Below are positions 13,001-18,857 of a stretch of DNA of 18,857 nucleotides, in pieces. The notes below the pieces were generated by a model. It saw only the letters and a program-made list of their open reading frames with translations, was not told where the DNA came from and did not search any database. Origin of the DNA: Candidatus Azambacteria bacterium (GTDB lineage Bacteria; Patescibacteriota; Minisyncoccia; GWC2-36-17; WO2-46-25); the NCBI GenBank assembly GCA_024654415.1, contig JANLHQ010000014.1, forward strand, positions 1 to 18,857, in the 5' to 3' direction. A program made the translations under genes and the position numbers. Positions within the stretch are counted from its first letter, which is position 1. Every line of letters begins with the position of its first letter.

Positions 13001-13673
13001 ATTATTTTCATTAAAAAACGTTTTACTGCTCGTCCTCGTGGTTGGCAGTGTTTTATTATTTGCATTCTCAGGCGTGCACGCTGCTCAACCCGATCCCTGT
13101 GAAACTACTCTTGCAGTTGATAGTGCGGGAAAACCTATTCCCTGCACTATCGTCAATCCTTTGGGCAAAACAGATACTATTCCAAAGCTTATCTGTGTGT
13201 TTATTGGTTTGCTGGTGAGTAAATTGATGCCGCCGATAATGGTGCTCATGGTGTTGTGGGCGAGCTTTCTTTTACTGACCTCGCTTGGCCAGCCGGCAAA
13301 GCTTGTGCAGGCGCGCAGTATGCTTGTGTATGCTATCGTTGGCGCAGTTATCCTTATTATGGCTGCGCCACTCGTCTCGCTTGTGGGGAGCGCGCTAGGA
13401 GGAGGGGTTACCGATCAATCGTGTAATCCTGCAACCGCAACCGCAACCGCCATCGGAGTACTTGTGAATATTATCAATTGGTTCTCATGGATGCTGGCGA
13501 TTCTTTCTGTGGCAATGGGATTGTATGCGGGATTCCTGTATATGACCGCTGCAGGTGAGCCACAAAAGGTTTCCACGGCAAATAATGTGCTCGTATATAC
13601 TGTTATTGGGGTTGTAGTAGCAATACTTGCCTTTAGTATTAAGGCAATCATCGATATTTTCATCGTTACCTAG
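12993..13673 (+). CDS. secreted/membrane VirB2-like pilin protein with duplicated hairpin
   Basis: A 226-residue protein. A signal peptide (about 1-30, cut near VHA-AQ) is followed by a small Cys-containing segment (C36, C51) and two membrane hairpins that resemble each other. The first (about 66-131) contains GQPAKLVQARSMLVYAIVGA, the second (about 155-223) contains GEPQKVSTANNVLVYTVIGV, at corresponding places between two hydrophobic helices. This helix-loop-helix with a G(E/D/Q)PxK loop is the TrbC/VirB2-type pilin layout frequently found in CPR genomes. Its role may be in a pilus or conjugation-like apparatus; that is inference, as no other secretion genes are nearby. It starts inside gyrB (ATGTATAA overlap), so it is probably translationally coupled, an odd pairing. 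Confidence 0.75.
   Translation: MYKLFSLKNVLLLVLVVGSVLLFAFSGVHAAQPDPCETTLAVDSAGKPIPCTIVNPLGKTDTIPKLICVFIGLLVSKLMPPIMVLMVLWASFLLLTSLGQPAKLVQARSMLVYAIVGAVILIMAAPLVSLVGSALGGGVTDQSCNPATATATAIGVLVNIINWFSWMLAILSVAMGLYAGFLYMTAAGEPQKVSTANNVLVYTVIGVVVAILAFSIKAIIDIFIVT
13431..13452 (+). repeat. short tandem repeat GCAACC
   Basis: The hexamer GCAACC is repeated about three and a half times, encoding an Ala-Thr run in the linker between the two pilin hairpins. Being a six-base unit, slippage would change length without changing the frame. Confidence 0.6.
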
Positions 13674-13700
13674 GGGGCTTATGCTATGGGGGTTGAAGGA

Positions 13701-13730
13701 TTGACTTTTATGGGCCAGATGATGTATCAT
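13701..13730 (+). promoter_or_regulatory. promoter of the secE-nusG-rplK operon
   Basis: TTGACT (13701-13706) and TATCAT (13725-13730) with an 18-nt spacer. The predicted start is near 13737, giving a leader of about 23 nt before secE. A 6-bp palindrome (GATGAT/ATCATC, 13717-13730) overlaps the -10 box. Confidence 0.65.
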
Positions 13731-13738
13731 CCTTTTGT

Positions 13739-13756
13739 GCCCTTGGGGGCTTTTTT
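13739..13756 (+). terminator. small GC hairpin with U6 at the start of the secE transcript
   Basis: GCCC (13739-13742) pairs with GGGC (13747-13750) across TTGG, followed at once by six T. It is shaped like a minimal intrinsic terminator. If transcription begins near 13737, it is the first thing the polymerase transcribes, making it a candidate for attenuation or 5' end protection. It could also end read-through from the pilin gene. Confidence 0.45.
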
Positions 13757-13759
13757 GAT

Positions 13760-13978
13760 ATGGCAACACTTATGAAAAACGGAATAGGCACTATTTTTGG
13801 GACTGGCATAGCGTTTTTACGTGATGTGCGATCAGAGCTTAAGAAAACAAGCTTTCCTTCGAGACAGCTTACGATTCAAAATACGGTCATCGTAATCGTG
13901 TTTTCTTTGGGTGTCGCTGCATTTTTGGGGGGACTTGATATGTTATTCTCATATCTTTTAGCGCAATACATTTTCTAG
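13760..13978 (+). CDS. secE: protein translocase subunit SecE
   Basis: A 72-residue single-span membrane protein. The amphipathic helix FLRDVRSELKKTSFPSRQ (about 19-36) is the conserved SecE surface element, followed by the transmembrane helix (about 40-68). It clamps SecY in the SecYEG channel. The position directly before nusG and rplK is the classical bacterial arrangement. Size fits the short SecE form. ATG 13760 has no Shine-Dalgarno; an in-frame ATG at 13772 is a possible alternative. Confidence 0.93.
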   Translation: MATLMKNGIGTIFGTGIAFLRDVRSELKKTSFPSRQLTIQNTVIVIVFSLGVAAFLGGLDMLFSYLLAQYIF

Positions 13979-13981
13979 ATT

Positions 13982-14527
13982 ATGAGTAAGCAAGCAATGC
14001 AACAAGGGAAGAATTGGTACGCGATCCATACCTATGCGGGGTATGAGGATGCAGTTGCGCGCAATTTAAAGCAGCGCATCGAATCAATGGGAATGGAAGA
14101 TAAGATTTTTTCAGTGATTGTGCCGAAGGAAAAAAAGATCAAGATTAAAAACGGCAGACGGCAAGTAATCGAAGAGAAGATCTACCCAGGCTATGTGCTT
14201 GTGGAGATGACTGTAACTGATGATTCATGGTATGTCGTGCGCAACACGCCGCGGGTAACAGGATTTGTGGGCTCGGGCACTACCCCAACACCGCTTGCGC
14301 CGGGTGAGATTAAAGCATTGCAAAAGCGAATGGGTGTAGAGGAGCCGAAATATAAAATGGATGTTGCGATTGATGATGCAGTGCGAATCACTGATGGGCC
14401 ATTCAAAGAGTATGACGGGAAAGTTTCAGATATCGATGAAGAACGAGGAAAGGTAAAAGTACTTGTATCGCTATTCGGGCGCGAGACCCCAGTGGAGTTA
14501 GATTTTTTACAGATCAAAAAGATTTAG
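13982..14527 (+). CDS. nusG: transcription termination/antitermination factor NusG
   Basis: A 181-residue NusG with an NGN domain (about 9-115: NWYAIHTYAGYEDAVARNLK, YPGYVLVEM, PRVTGFVGSG) and a C-terminal KOW domain (about 125-181: VRITDGPFKEYDGKVSDID). NGN binds the RNA polymerase clamp helices; KOW contacts Rho or ribosomal protein uS10. The segment IKIKNGRRQVIEEKIYPGY is the normal link, with no extra domain. It starts 3 nt after the secE stop. No Shine-Dalgarno is seen. Confidence 0.97.
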   Translation: MSKQAMQQGKNWYAIHTYAGYEDAVARNLKQRIESMGMEDKIFSVIVPKEKKIKIKNGRRQVIEEKIYPGYVLVEMTVTDDSWYVVRNTPRVTGFVGSGTTPTPLAPGEIKALQKRMGVEEPKYKMDVAIDDAVRITDGPFKEYDGKVSDIDEERGKVKVLVSLFGRETPVELDFLQIKKI

Positions 14528-14540
14528 TTAATATAAAATT

Positions 14541-14972
14541 ATGGCAAAGCCGATCAAAACAGTAATCAAATTAAATTTAAAAGCGGGCGAAGCAAATCCA
14601 GCGCCTCCAGTGGGTACTGCGCTCGGGCCGCATGGCGTAAACATTCAGCAATTCTGTCAGCAGTATAACGAAAAGACAAAGGACCAAAAAGGTGATGTCA
14701 TTCCTGCTGAGATTACGATCTACGAGGATCGTACATTTGAGTTCAAATTAAAGACGCCACCCGCATCTGAGCTTATCAAAAAAGCAGCGGGCATAGAAAA
14801 GGGTTCTGGTGTGCCACACAAACAAAAAGTAGGCACGATCACGAAAACACAAGCACGAGAAATCGCAGAGAAAAAAATGGTAGATCTCAATGCATATGAT
14901 GCTGATCAAGGAGCAAAGATTATTGCAGGTACCGCTCGATCAATGGGAGTAACAGTACAAGAAGATAAGTAG
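14541..14972 (+). CDS. rplK: 50S ribosomal protein L11 (uL11)
   Basis: A 143-residue L11. The N-terminal domain carries LNLKAGEANPAPPVGTALG with the conserved PAPPVG loop, and the C-terminal RNA-binding domain carries KTPPASELIKKAAGI and AGTARSMGV. L11 forms the base of the L7/L12 stalk and binds the GTPase-associated centre of 23S rRNA. Normally rplA (uL1) follows immediately; here tmk begins 3 nt after the stop and no rplA is in the window. Confidence 0.98.
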   Translation: MAKPIKTVIKLNLKAGEANPAPPVGTALGPHGVNIQQFCQQYNEKTKDQKGDVIPAEITIYEDRTFEFKLKTPPASELIKKAAGIEKGSGVPHKQKVGTITKTQAREIAEKKMVDLNAYDADQGAKIIAGTARSMGVTVQEDK

Positions 14973-14975
14973 ATC

Positions 14976-15623
14976 ATGTTCATCGCTCTCGAGGGCATTG
15001 ATGGAAGCGGGAAGTCAACTCAAACAGCTTTTATCGTGCAATGGCTTGAAACGCACGGGGTGGCAAGCGAAAAAATACTCGTAACGCGTGAACATACGCG
15101 CGATGGCGTATTCGGAATAAAAATCACAAAGATGCTTTCCGGGGAGATGGCGCCGCCTGCACCACTCGAATTCCAGAAGTTATACATTCAAGATAGAAAA
15201 GACCACCTCGAACGAGTGATACTTCCCCACATGCGCGACCAGGATAATGTTGTGATATGTGATCGGTATTTCCTTTCAACACTTGCTTATGGGCGTGCGG
15301 GAGGGATAGCACACGAAGAGCTGATGGCGCTGCATGAAAAAATACTCGGCACGGAATGGGTGATGCCCGATATAACCCTGCTCATTGATGTAAGCGCAGA
15401 GACCGCAACAGCACGGCTCCAACAAAGAGATGAAGGGAAGCCTTCAAATTATTTTGATACAAAAAAAGAGTTTTTGCAAAAGGCCGCCGTCGCATACCGT
15501 GATCTTGCGAAGATGTTTTCAAACGTATTTATTATTGATGGCGAAAAGCCAGCCGAAGAGGTATCAAGGGCAATTAAAAGTATTCTTACTTCACAATTTT
15601 CTCCATGTACGAAGCAGTCATAG
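14976..15623 (+). CDS. tmk: thymidylate kinase
   Basis: A 215-residue dTMP kinase that makes dTDP for dTTP synthesis. The P-loop is GIDGSGKST (7-15), the DR(Y/H) motif is CDRYFLSTLAYGRA (95-108), and the lid region is about 145-160 (ARLQQRDEGKPSNYFD). The usual TREPGGT motif reads TREHTRDG (37-44) and the usual AYQ is AYGRA, so the nucleotide pocket is somewhat diverged. It starts 3 nt after rplK and overlaps gatB by 19 nt, which suggests co-transcription. Confidence 0.93.
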   Translation: MFIALEGIDGSGKSTQTAFIVQWLETHGVASEKILVTREHTRDGVFGIKITKMLSGEMAPPAPLEFQKLYIQDRKDHLERVILPHMRDQDNVVICDRYFLSTLAYGRAGGIAHEELMALHEKILGTEWVMPDITLLIDVSAETATARLQQRDEGKPSNYFDTKKEFLQKAAVAYRDLAKMFSNVFIIDGEKPAEEVSRAIKSILTSQFSPCTKQS

Positions 15624-17095
15624 GGCTTGAGATCCATGCCCAACTCAAAACCGATACAAAGCTTTTTTGCGACAGCCGCAACGACCCGGATGAACGGCAT
15701 CCAAATATAAACATATGCCCAGTGTGTATGGGGCATCCCGGTACGTTACCGGTAGTAAATAAAAAGGCGGTAGAAGCGGTGGTGAAGGTTGGGCTTGCTC
15801 TTGGCAGTACTATCGCCCGATTTTCAAAATTCGATCGCAAAAATTATTTTTACCCTGATCTTCCGAAAGGGTATCAGATCTCACAATATGATATGCCACT
15901 ATGCGAGGGGGGTACTGTGCGTGTGGGCGCGAAAGATATCGGCATCACGCGTGTGCATCTTGAAGAAGACACTGGGCGACTTGTGCATAGCGCGAGTGGC
16001 GCGAGTCTAGTGGATTTTAATCGAGCCGGCGTGCCACTCATGGAGCTCGTTACAGAGCCGGATATTCGCACCGCACAAGAAGCGGCTGACTTTGCAAAAA
16101 AACTGCAAATGATTTTTCAATATCTCGATGTGTCTGATGCTAATATGGAGAAAGGACAGATGCGCTGTGAAGTGAATATCAGTATGCGAAAAGCCGGTGA
16201 AAAGTTCGGCACGAAAGTAGAGATAAAAAACCTCAATTCGTTTGGAGTGGTGAAAGATGCGATTGCGTATGAAATAAAACGACAGACCGCGCTACTTGAG
16301 CAGGGGAAGGAGTTGGTACAGGAAACACGAGGGTGGGATGAACACAAAAAGGCGACAGTATCTCAACGCATGAAAGAATCGGCGCATGATTATCGGTATT
16401 TCCCCGAGCCTGATTTGCCTATGTTAAAAATAGGCACGCATGAGGGCCTAGTGAAAGATGACACGATCGATGTTGACGCAATCCGCGCATCGCTTCCCGA
16501 GCTCCCCGATCAAAAACTTGCGCGGTTTCAAGAAGAATTTAGTCTCTCCGAAAATGATGCATCGGTATTAGTATCACAAAAAACTTTCGCTGCATTTTAT
16601 GAGCACGCAGTATCAGAGCTTTTACAATGGTATGCGGATGAATCTAAAAAAGAGCCAGAGGGAAAAGAGCGAGAAAAATTAGCAAAACTTGCCGCGAATT
16701 ATCTCAATACGGATATCCGCCGGCTCATTAATGAAACGGGAACGCCTTTTACAGAGATGCTCGTAACTCCAGAAAACTTTGCCGAGCTTATATTCTACAC
16801 ATATCAAGAAAAGATCTCGTCTACTGTTGCAAAAGCAGTGCTCGACGAGATGTTCCGTACCGGGAAAGATCCCAGCAATATTATTGACGAAAAGGGACTC
16901 GCGGGAAAGCAGGATGCAGGTGAGCTTGAGGCACTAGCGCGGGCGATTCTTGCTGCAAACGAAAAAGCGGTCGCTGATTATAAAAAAGGGAATCAAAATG
17001 CATTACAATTTTTATTCGGAAAATTGATGGCGGAAACAAAAGGAAAGGCCGACCCGAAGAGCGGGAGAGAATTATTTATAAAATTGTTAGGATAA
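15605..17095 (+). CDS. gatB: aspartyl/glutamyl-tRNA amidotransferase subunit B
   Basis: A 496-residue GatB. The N-terminal signature EAVIGLEIHAQLKTDTKLFC, the Cys pair CPVCMGHPGTLPV, the DLPKGYQISQYDMPL motif (about 84-98) and the kinase-like core with EIKNLNSF are all present; the C-terminal helical/YqeY-like tail (about 360-496) binds the tRNA. GatCAB amidates Glu-tRNA-Gln and Asp-tRNA-Asn, activating the mischarged aminoacyl end before transfer of ammonia made by GatA. gatA and a recognisable gatC are not in this window. It overlaps the end of tmk by 19 nt. Confidence 0.97.
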   Translation: MYEAVIGLEIHAQLKTDTKLFCDSRNDPDERHPNINICPVCMGHPGTLPVVNKKAVEAVVKVGLALGSTIARFSKFDRKNYFYPDLPKGYQISQYDMPLCEGGTVRVGAKDIGITRVHLEEDTGRLVHSASGASLVDFNRAGVPLMELVTEPDIRTAQEAADFAKKLQMIFQYLDVSDANMEKGQMRCEVNISMRKAGEKFGTKVEIKNLNSFGVVKDAIAYEIKRQTALLEQGKELVQETRGWDEHKKATVSQRMKESAHDYRYFPEPDLPMLKIGTHEGLVKDDTIDVDAIRASLPELPDQKLARFQEEFSLSENDASVLVSQKTFAAFYEHAVSELLQWYADESKKEPEGKEREKLAKLAANYLNTDIRRLINETGTPFTEMLVTPENFAELIFYTYQEKISSTVAKAVLDEMFRTGKDPSNIIDEKGLAGKQDAGELEALARAILAANEKAVADYKKGNQNALQFLFGKLMAETKGKADPKSGRELFIKLLG

Positions 17096-17112
17096 TAATT
17101 AATGCTAATACT

Positions 17113-17304
17113 ATGAGCGAGAAGCATTTTGGGGAAATTGAAGAAGGAGATGAGTTGGAAAAAGCCATACAGGAGGCAGCTGACTCAATTCCCGACGAAG
17201 AGGAGTTAAAAGAAGAGGTTCTTGAAGGAGCTGTTAATGTCTCCGAAGAAGAGCTCCAAAAAGCTCTTGATGCGGCAAGGGAACGAGAAGAACAAGGAAA
17301 ATAA
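17113..17304 (+). CDS. small, very acidic hypothetical protein
   Basis: A 63-residue ORF with 19 Glu and 4 Asp, no Cys, no hydrophobic span, and a predicted all-helical chain (ELEKAIQEAADSIP, EELQKALDAAREREE). It follows gatB by 17 nt and ends just before the terminator at 17322, so it is probably the last gene of the operon. Its size and helicity recall GatC, but no GatC signature is visible, so no function is assigned. A four-codon ORF (ATG 17102) overlaps its start codon in another frame. Confidence 0.6.
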   Translation: MSEKHFGEIEEGDELEKAIQEAADSIPDEEELKEEVLEGAVNVSEEELQKALDAAREREEQGK

Positions 17305-17321
17305 CCGGAGAAGATAAAAAG

Positions 17322-17354
17322 ATCCCCCGTGCACGATATTCGCGCACGGGGGAT
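17322..17354. terminator. terminator between convergent genes
   Basis: ATCCCCCGTGC (17322-17332) pairs perfectly with GCACGGGGGAT (17344-17354) across an 11-nt loop. On the minus strand the stem is followed by CTTTTTATC, a good U-tract for the secreted FN3 gene; on the plus strand the tail TTGTGTT is weaker, so it serves mainly the minus-strand gene. Confidence 0.85.
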
Positions 17355-17358
17355 TGTG

Positions 17359-18375
17359 TTACTCCCATCTTTTAAGAAGGAAATATATTCCAATGGGAGT
17401 TATGCCGACGATCAAGAAAAATATCAACGCTGATCCCGGCGCTATGACCGCAAAAACGAGCGGAGCAAGTGCGACCTGCGCTCCTTTGCGCGCCCATTCA
17501 TGGCGTGCGATGAAGTCCGCAAGCGGAGGAGATGTTGCATAGTACGCTGCCACAAGGAGCTTTCCCGGCTCGTTTGTGAGTAGGTAGTTATCCCTGAACT
17601 GTCTCAACACCATGACATGCGGGTCAAGATAGCTTCCGTATGCCGCGGTGGCTATGAAGCATCCGCCACCGCCACCCGATGATGTGGTTGTTGGTGTCTG
17701 TGTGGCGTCTTTCGCCATTGCTTCGGCAAATGCGGTATGCGTCATATTGCCGGATGTATCTCGCGTATGGATGGCATAGCTGTATGTTCCTGGAGCAAGC
17801 CCTAGGTGGTCATACGTCTGAGGCATCCCAGGCACCACATGGAGCGTTGCTAATTGCACAAACCCTACATTTGTTTCATTGCGACACTCTATCATCACCT
17901 GTGACAAATCTGAGTCCATCGGATTCGTCCATGAAAGCCGTATACCCGACCCAAACGGTGTTGCGGTGAAGTACGTGACGTCGTTTGGTATAACTTCATC
18001 CGCTGTGATTATCATCGGTACTTCAGTGGAGTAAGCGCTTTCGCAACCGCTTTCCATGCTGTATGCGGTAACCACGAAGTAATAGGTTTCTCCGGGGAGA
18101 AGTCCGCTTATCTTCCATGATCTTGCAACGCACCCGTCAAAGTAGAAGATACATACTTTGTCCAGTTCTTTCATCGCCGCGCCGACATCTATGATGCGCG
18201 AATATACGCCGCTTGCAACACCAAAATGTATCCTGTACCCAATACCATCTTGATTTAGAATGGGTTCAAGGTTGGTGTAGCTTCCGGGTGGTTCCCACCC
18301 AACCGTTATAGACCCCGCAAGACATTCTCCGTACAACACACATAATGCCACACAGCACGCTAGTATCACTTTCAT
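17359..18375 (-). CDS. secreted FN3-repeat protein with CFI-box C-terminus and membrane anchor
   Basis: A 338-residue exported protein. Residues 1-20 form a signal peptide (cut likely after CLA). Two fibronectin type III-like domains follow (about 22-125 with GLLPGETYYFVVTAY, and about 130-222 with GLAPGTYSYAIHTRDTSGN). A Thr/Ser/Gly linker (223-238) leads to GGCFIATAAYGS (237-248) and LRQFRDNYLL...YYATSPPLADFIA (258-290), the CFI-box C-terminal module, then a hydrophobic helix (about 303-334) and a KRWE tail. FN3 domains usually bind partners or space domains on the cell surface; the CFI-box with a membrane helix suggests surface retention or processing, though its mechanism is not known to me. 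Unlike most genes here it has a good Shine-Dalgarno (AAAGGAG, 18387-18381, 5 nt from the ATG). It is divergent to another FN3 protein. Confidence 0.88.
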   Translation of the reverse strand: MKVILACCVALCVLYGECLAGSITVGWEPPGSYTNLEPILNQDGIGYRIHFGVASGVYSRIIDVGAAMKELDKVCIFYFDGCVARSWKISGLLPGETYYFVVTAYSMESGCESAYSTEVPMIITADEVIPNDVTYFTATPFGSGIRLSWTNPMDSDLSQVMIECRNETNVGFVQLATLHVVPGMPQTYDHLGLAPGTYSYAIHTRDTSGNMTHTAFAEAMAKDATQTPTTTSSGGGGGCFIATAAYGSYLDPHVMVLRQFRDNYLLTNEPGKLLVAAYYATSPPLADFIARHEWARKGAQVALAPLVFAVIAPGSALIFFLIVGITPIGIYFLLKRWE

Positions 18376-18432
18376 AACGACTCCTTTGGTTTATTTGTTT
18401 TTTAAAGATCTTTGGTTCGCTTGGTACCGCTA

Positions 18433-18461
18433 TTGACAAAAATAAGCTTTTCGTGTAGGGT
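18433..18461 (+). promoter_or_regulatory. promoter of the rightmost FN3 gene
   Basis: TTGACA (18433-18438) is consensus; TAGGGT (18456-18461) after 17 nt is a poor -10, and TACAAC (18461-18466) is a better hexamer but at 22 nt. On the opposite strand the same bases give TTGTCA (18439-18434), so the divergent genes may share overlapping -35 elements. Confidence 0.45.
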
Positions 18462-18494
18462 ACAACGCATTAAAGATAAGGAAATAATGAAAAT

Positions 18495-18857
18495 ATGTCA
18501 AGTCTTTTAACAGTACGATTAGACAAAATAAAAAAGTTATTCATTATCTTACTTGTGAGCGTGATGTCGGGTGTTCTGGTAACGCCTGTTTTTGTGCGTG
18601 CGGATACGGCAACGATCCCGCCCGCGGACATCGTCGACTTGGCGGTGGTCGGCGTGGGAAGCTCTTCGATTCAGCTCACCTGGAGCGCTCCGGGTGCGGA
18701 TGGTTATGTGGAGCCGGCGACCGCGTACGATATGCGCGTAGCGCAATACAGCTTTACCATGGGAGCGTGGAATTCTTTGACGCGAGTAAGTAGTACACCG
18801 GTACCGGGTCAGCCCGGTATTCAAGAAAGTTTTGCCGTGATCGGTCTTTCTCCCGCC
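18495..18857 (+). CDS. secreted FN3-repeat protein (3' end beyond window)
   Basis: The open frame runs from ATG 18495 to the window end (121 residues so far). Residues 1-36 form a signal peptide with a basic n-region (RLDKIKKLF), a hydrophobic core (IILLVSVMSGVLV) and a likely cut after VRA. A fibronectin type III domain begins at about 43 (ADIVDLAVVGVGSSSIQLTW, SAPG, AYDMRVAQYSF, IGLSPA). It pairs with the divergent FN3/CFI-box gene, suggesting a shared surface role. The start is uncertain: an ATG at 18487 in another frame is better placed behind AAGGA (18477-18481) but stops after seven codons, overlapping this start. Codons are GC-richer after the signal peptide. Confidence 0.8.
   Translation, partial: MSSLLTVRLDKIKKLFIILLVSVMSGVLVTPVFVRADTATIPPADIVDLAVVGVGSSSIQLTWSAPGADGYVEPATAYDMRVAQYSFTMGAWNSLTRVSSTPVPGQPGIQESFAVIGLSPA

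Overview
The window reads as a chromosomal segment from a Candidate Phyla Radiation (Patescibacteria) bacterium, most likely a parcubacterium. The grounds are: most genes lack a Shine-Dalgarno; several promoters put the -10 box 6-10 nt from the start codon, so those mRNAs should be leaderless; PheT has lost its N-terminal OB domain; a VirB2-like pilin gene overlaps gyrB; rplK is not followed by rplA; secreted FN3 and CFI-box proteins are present. TGA is a normal stop (pheS, nirK), which argues against the UGA-glycine lineages. The placement is inference from gene content, not from a phylogeny.

Layout. 1-743: a possible C-terminal gene fragment, tRNA-Met(CAT), tRNA-Asp(GTC), a long bidirectional hairpin, and a non-coding stretch with three related hairpins plus a second copy of the tRNA-Asp 3' end. 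750-4047: AT-rich accessory genes: a winged-helix/GHKL-ATPase/STAS-like fusion with its own strong promoter, a CaCA-family cation exchanger, and (minus strand) an EamA-type transporter. 4158-5459 (minus): a PLP aminotransferase. 5598-6821: a membrane-anchored, NirK-like two-domain copper oxidase in which the axial Met of the type 1 copper site appears to be Gln. 6943-10822: a small membrane protein, pheS and pheT, transcribed from a near-copy of the nirK promoter, then a 119-residue unknown protein with a perfect Shine-Dalgarno. 10901-13673: gyrB and the overlapping pilin-like gene. 13760-17304: secE, nusG, rplK, tmk, gatB and a small acidic ORF. 17359-18857: two divergent secreted FN3 proteins, one ending in a CFI-box plus membrane anchor, the other cut by the window end.

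Most of the right two thirds is housekeeping: translation (pheST, gatB, rplK), transcription elongation (nusG), secretion (secE), dTTP synthesis (tmk) and DNA topology (gyrB). The less ordinary material is the hairpin array beside tRNA-Asp, the HTH-ATPase-STAS switch protein, the altered NirK, the duplicated promoter, and the FN3 pair. Intrinsic terminators separate most units (3096-3133, 4121-4149, 6839-6876, 10831-10860, 17322-17354).
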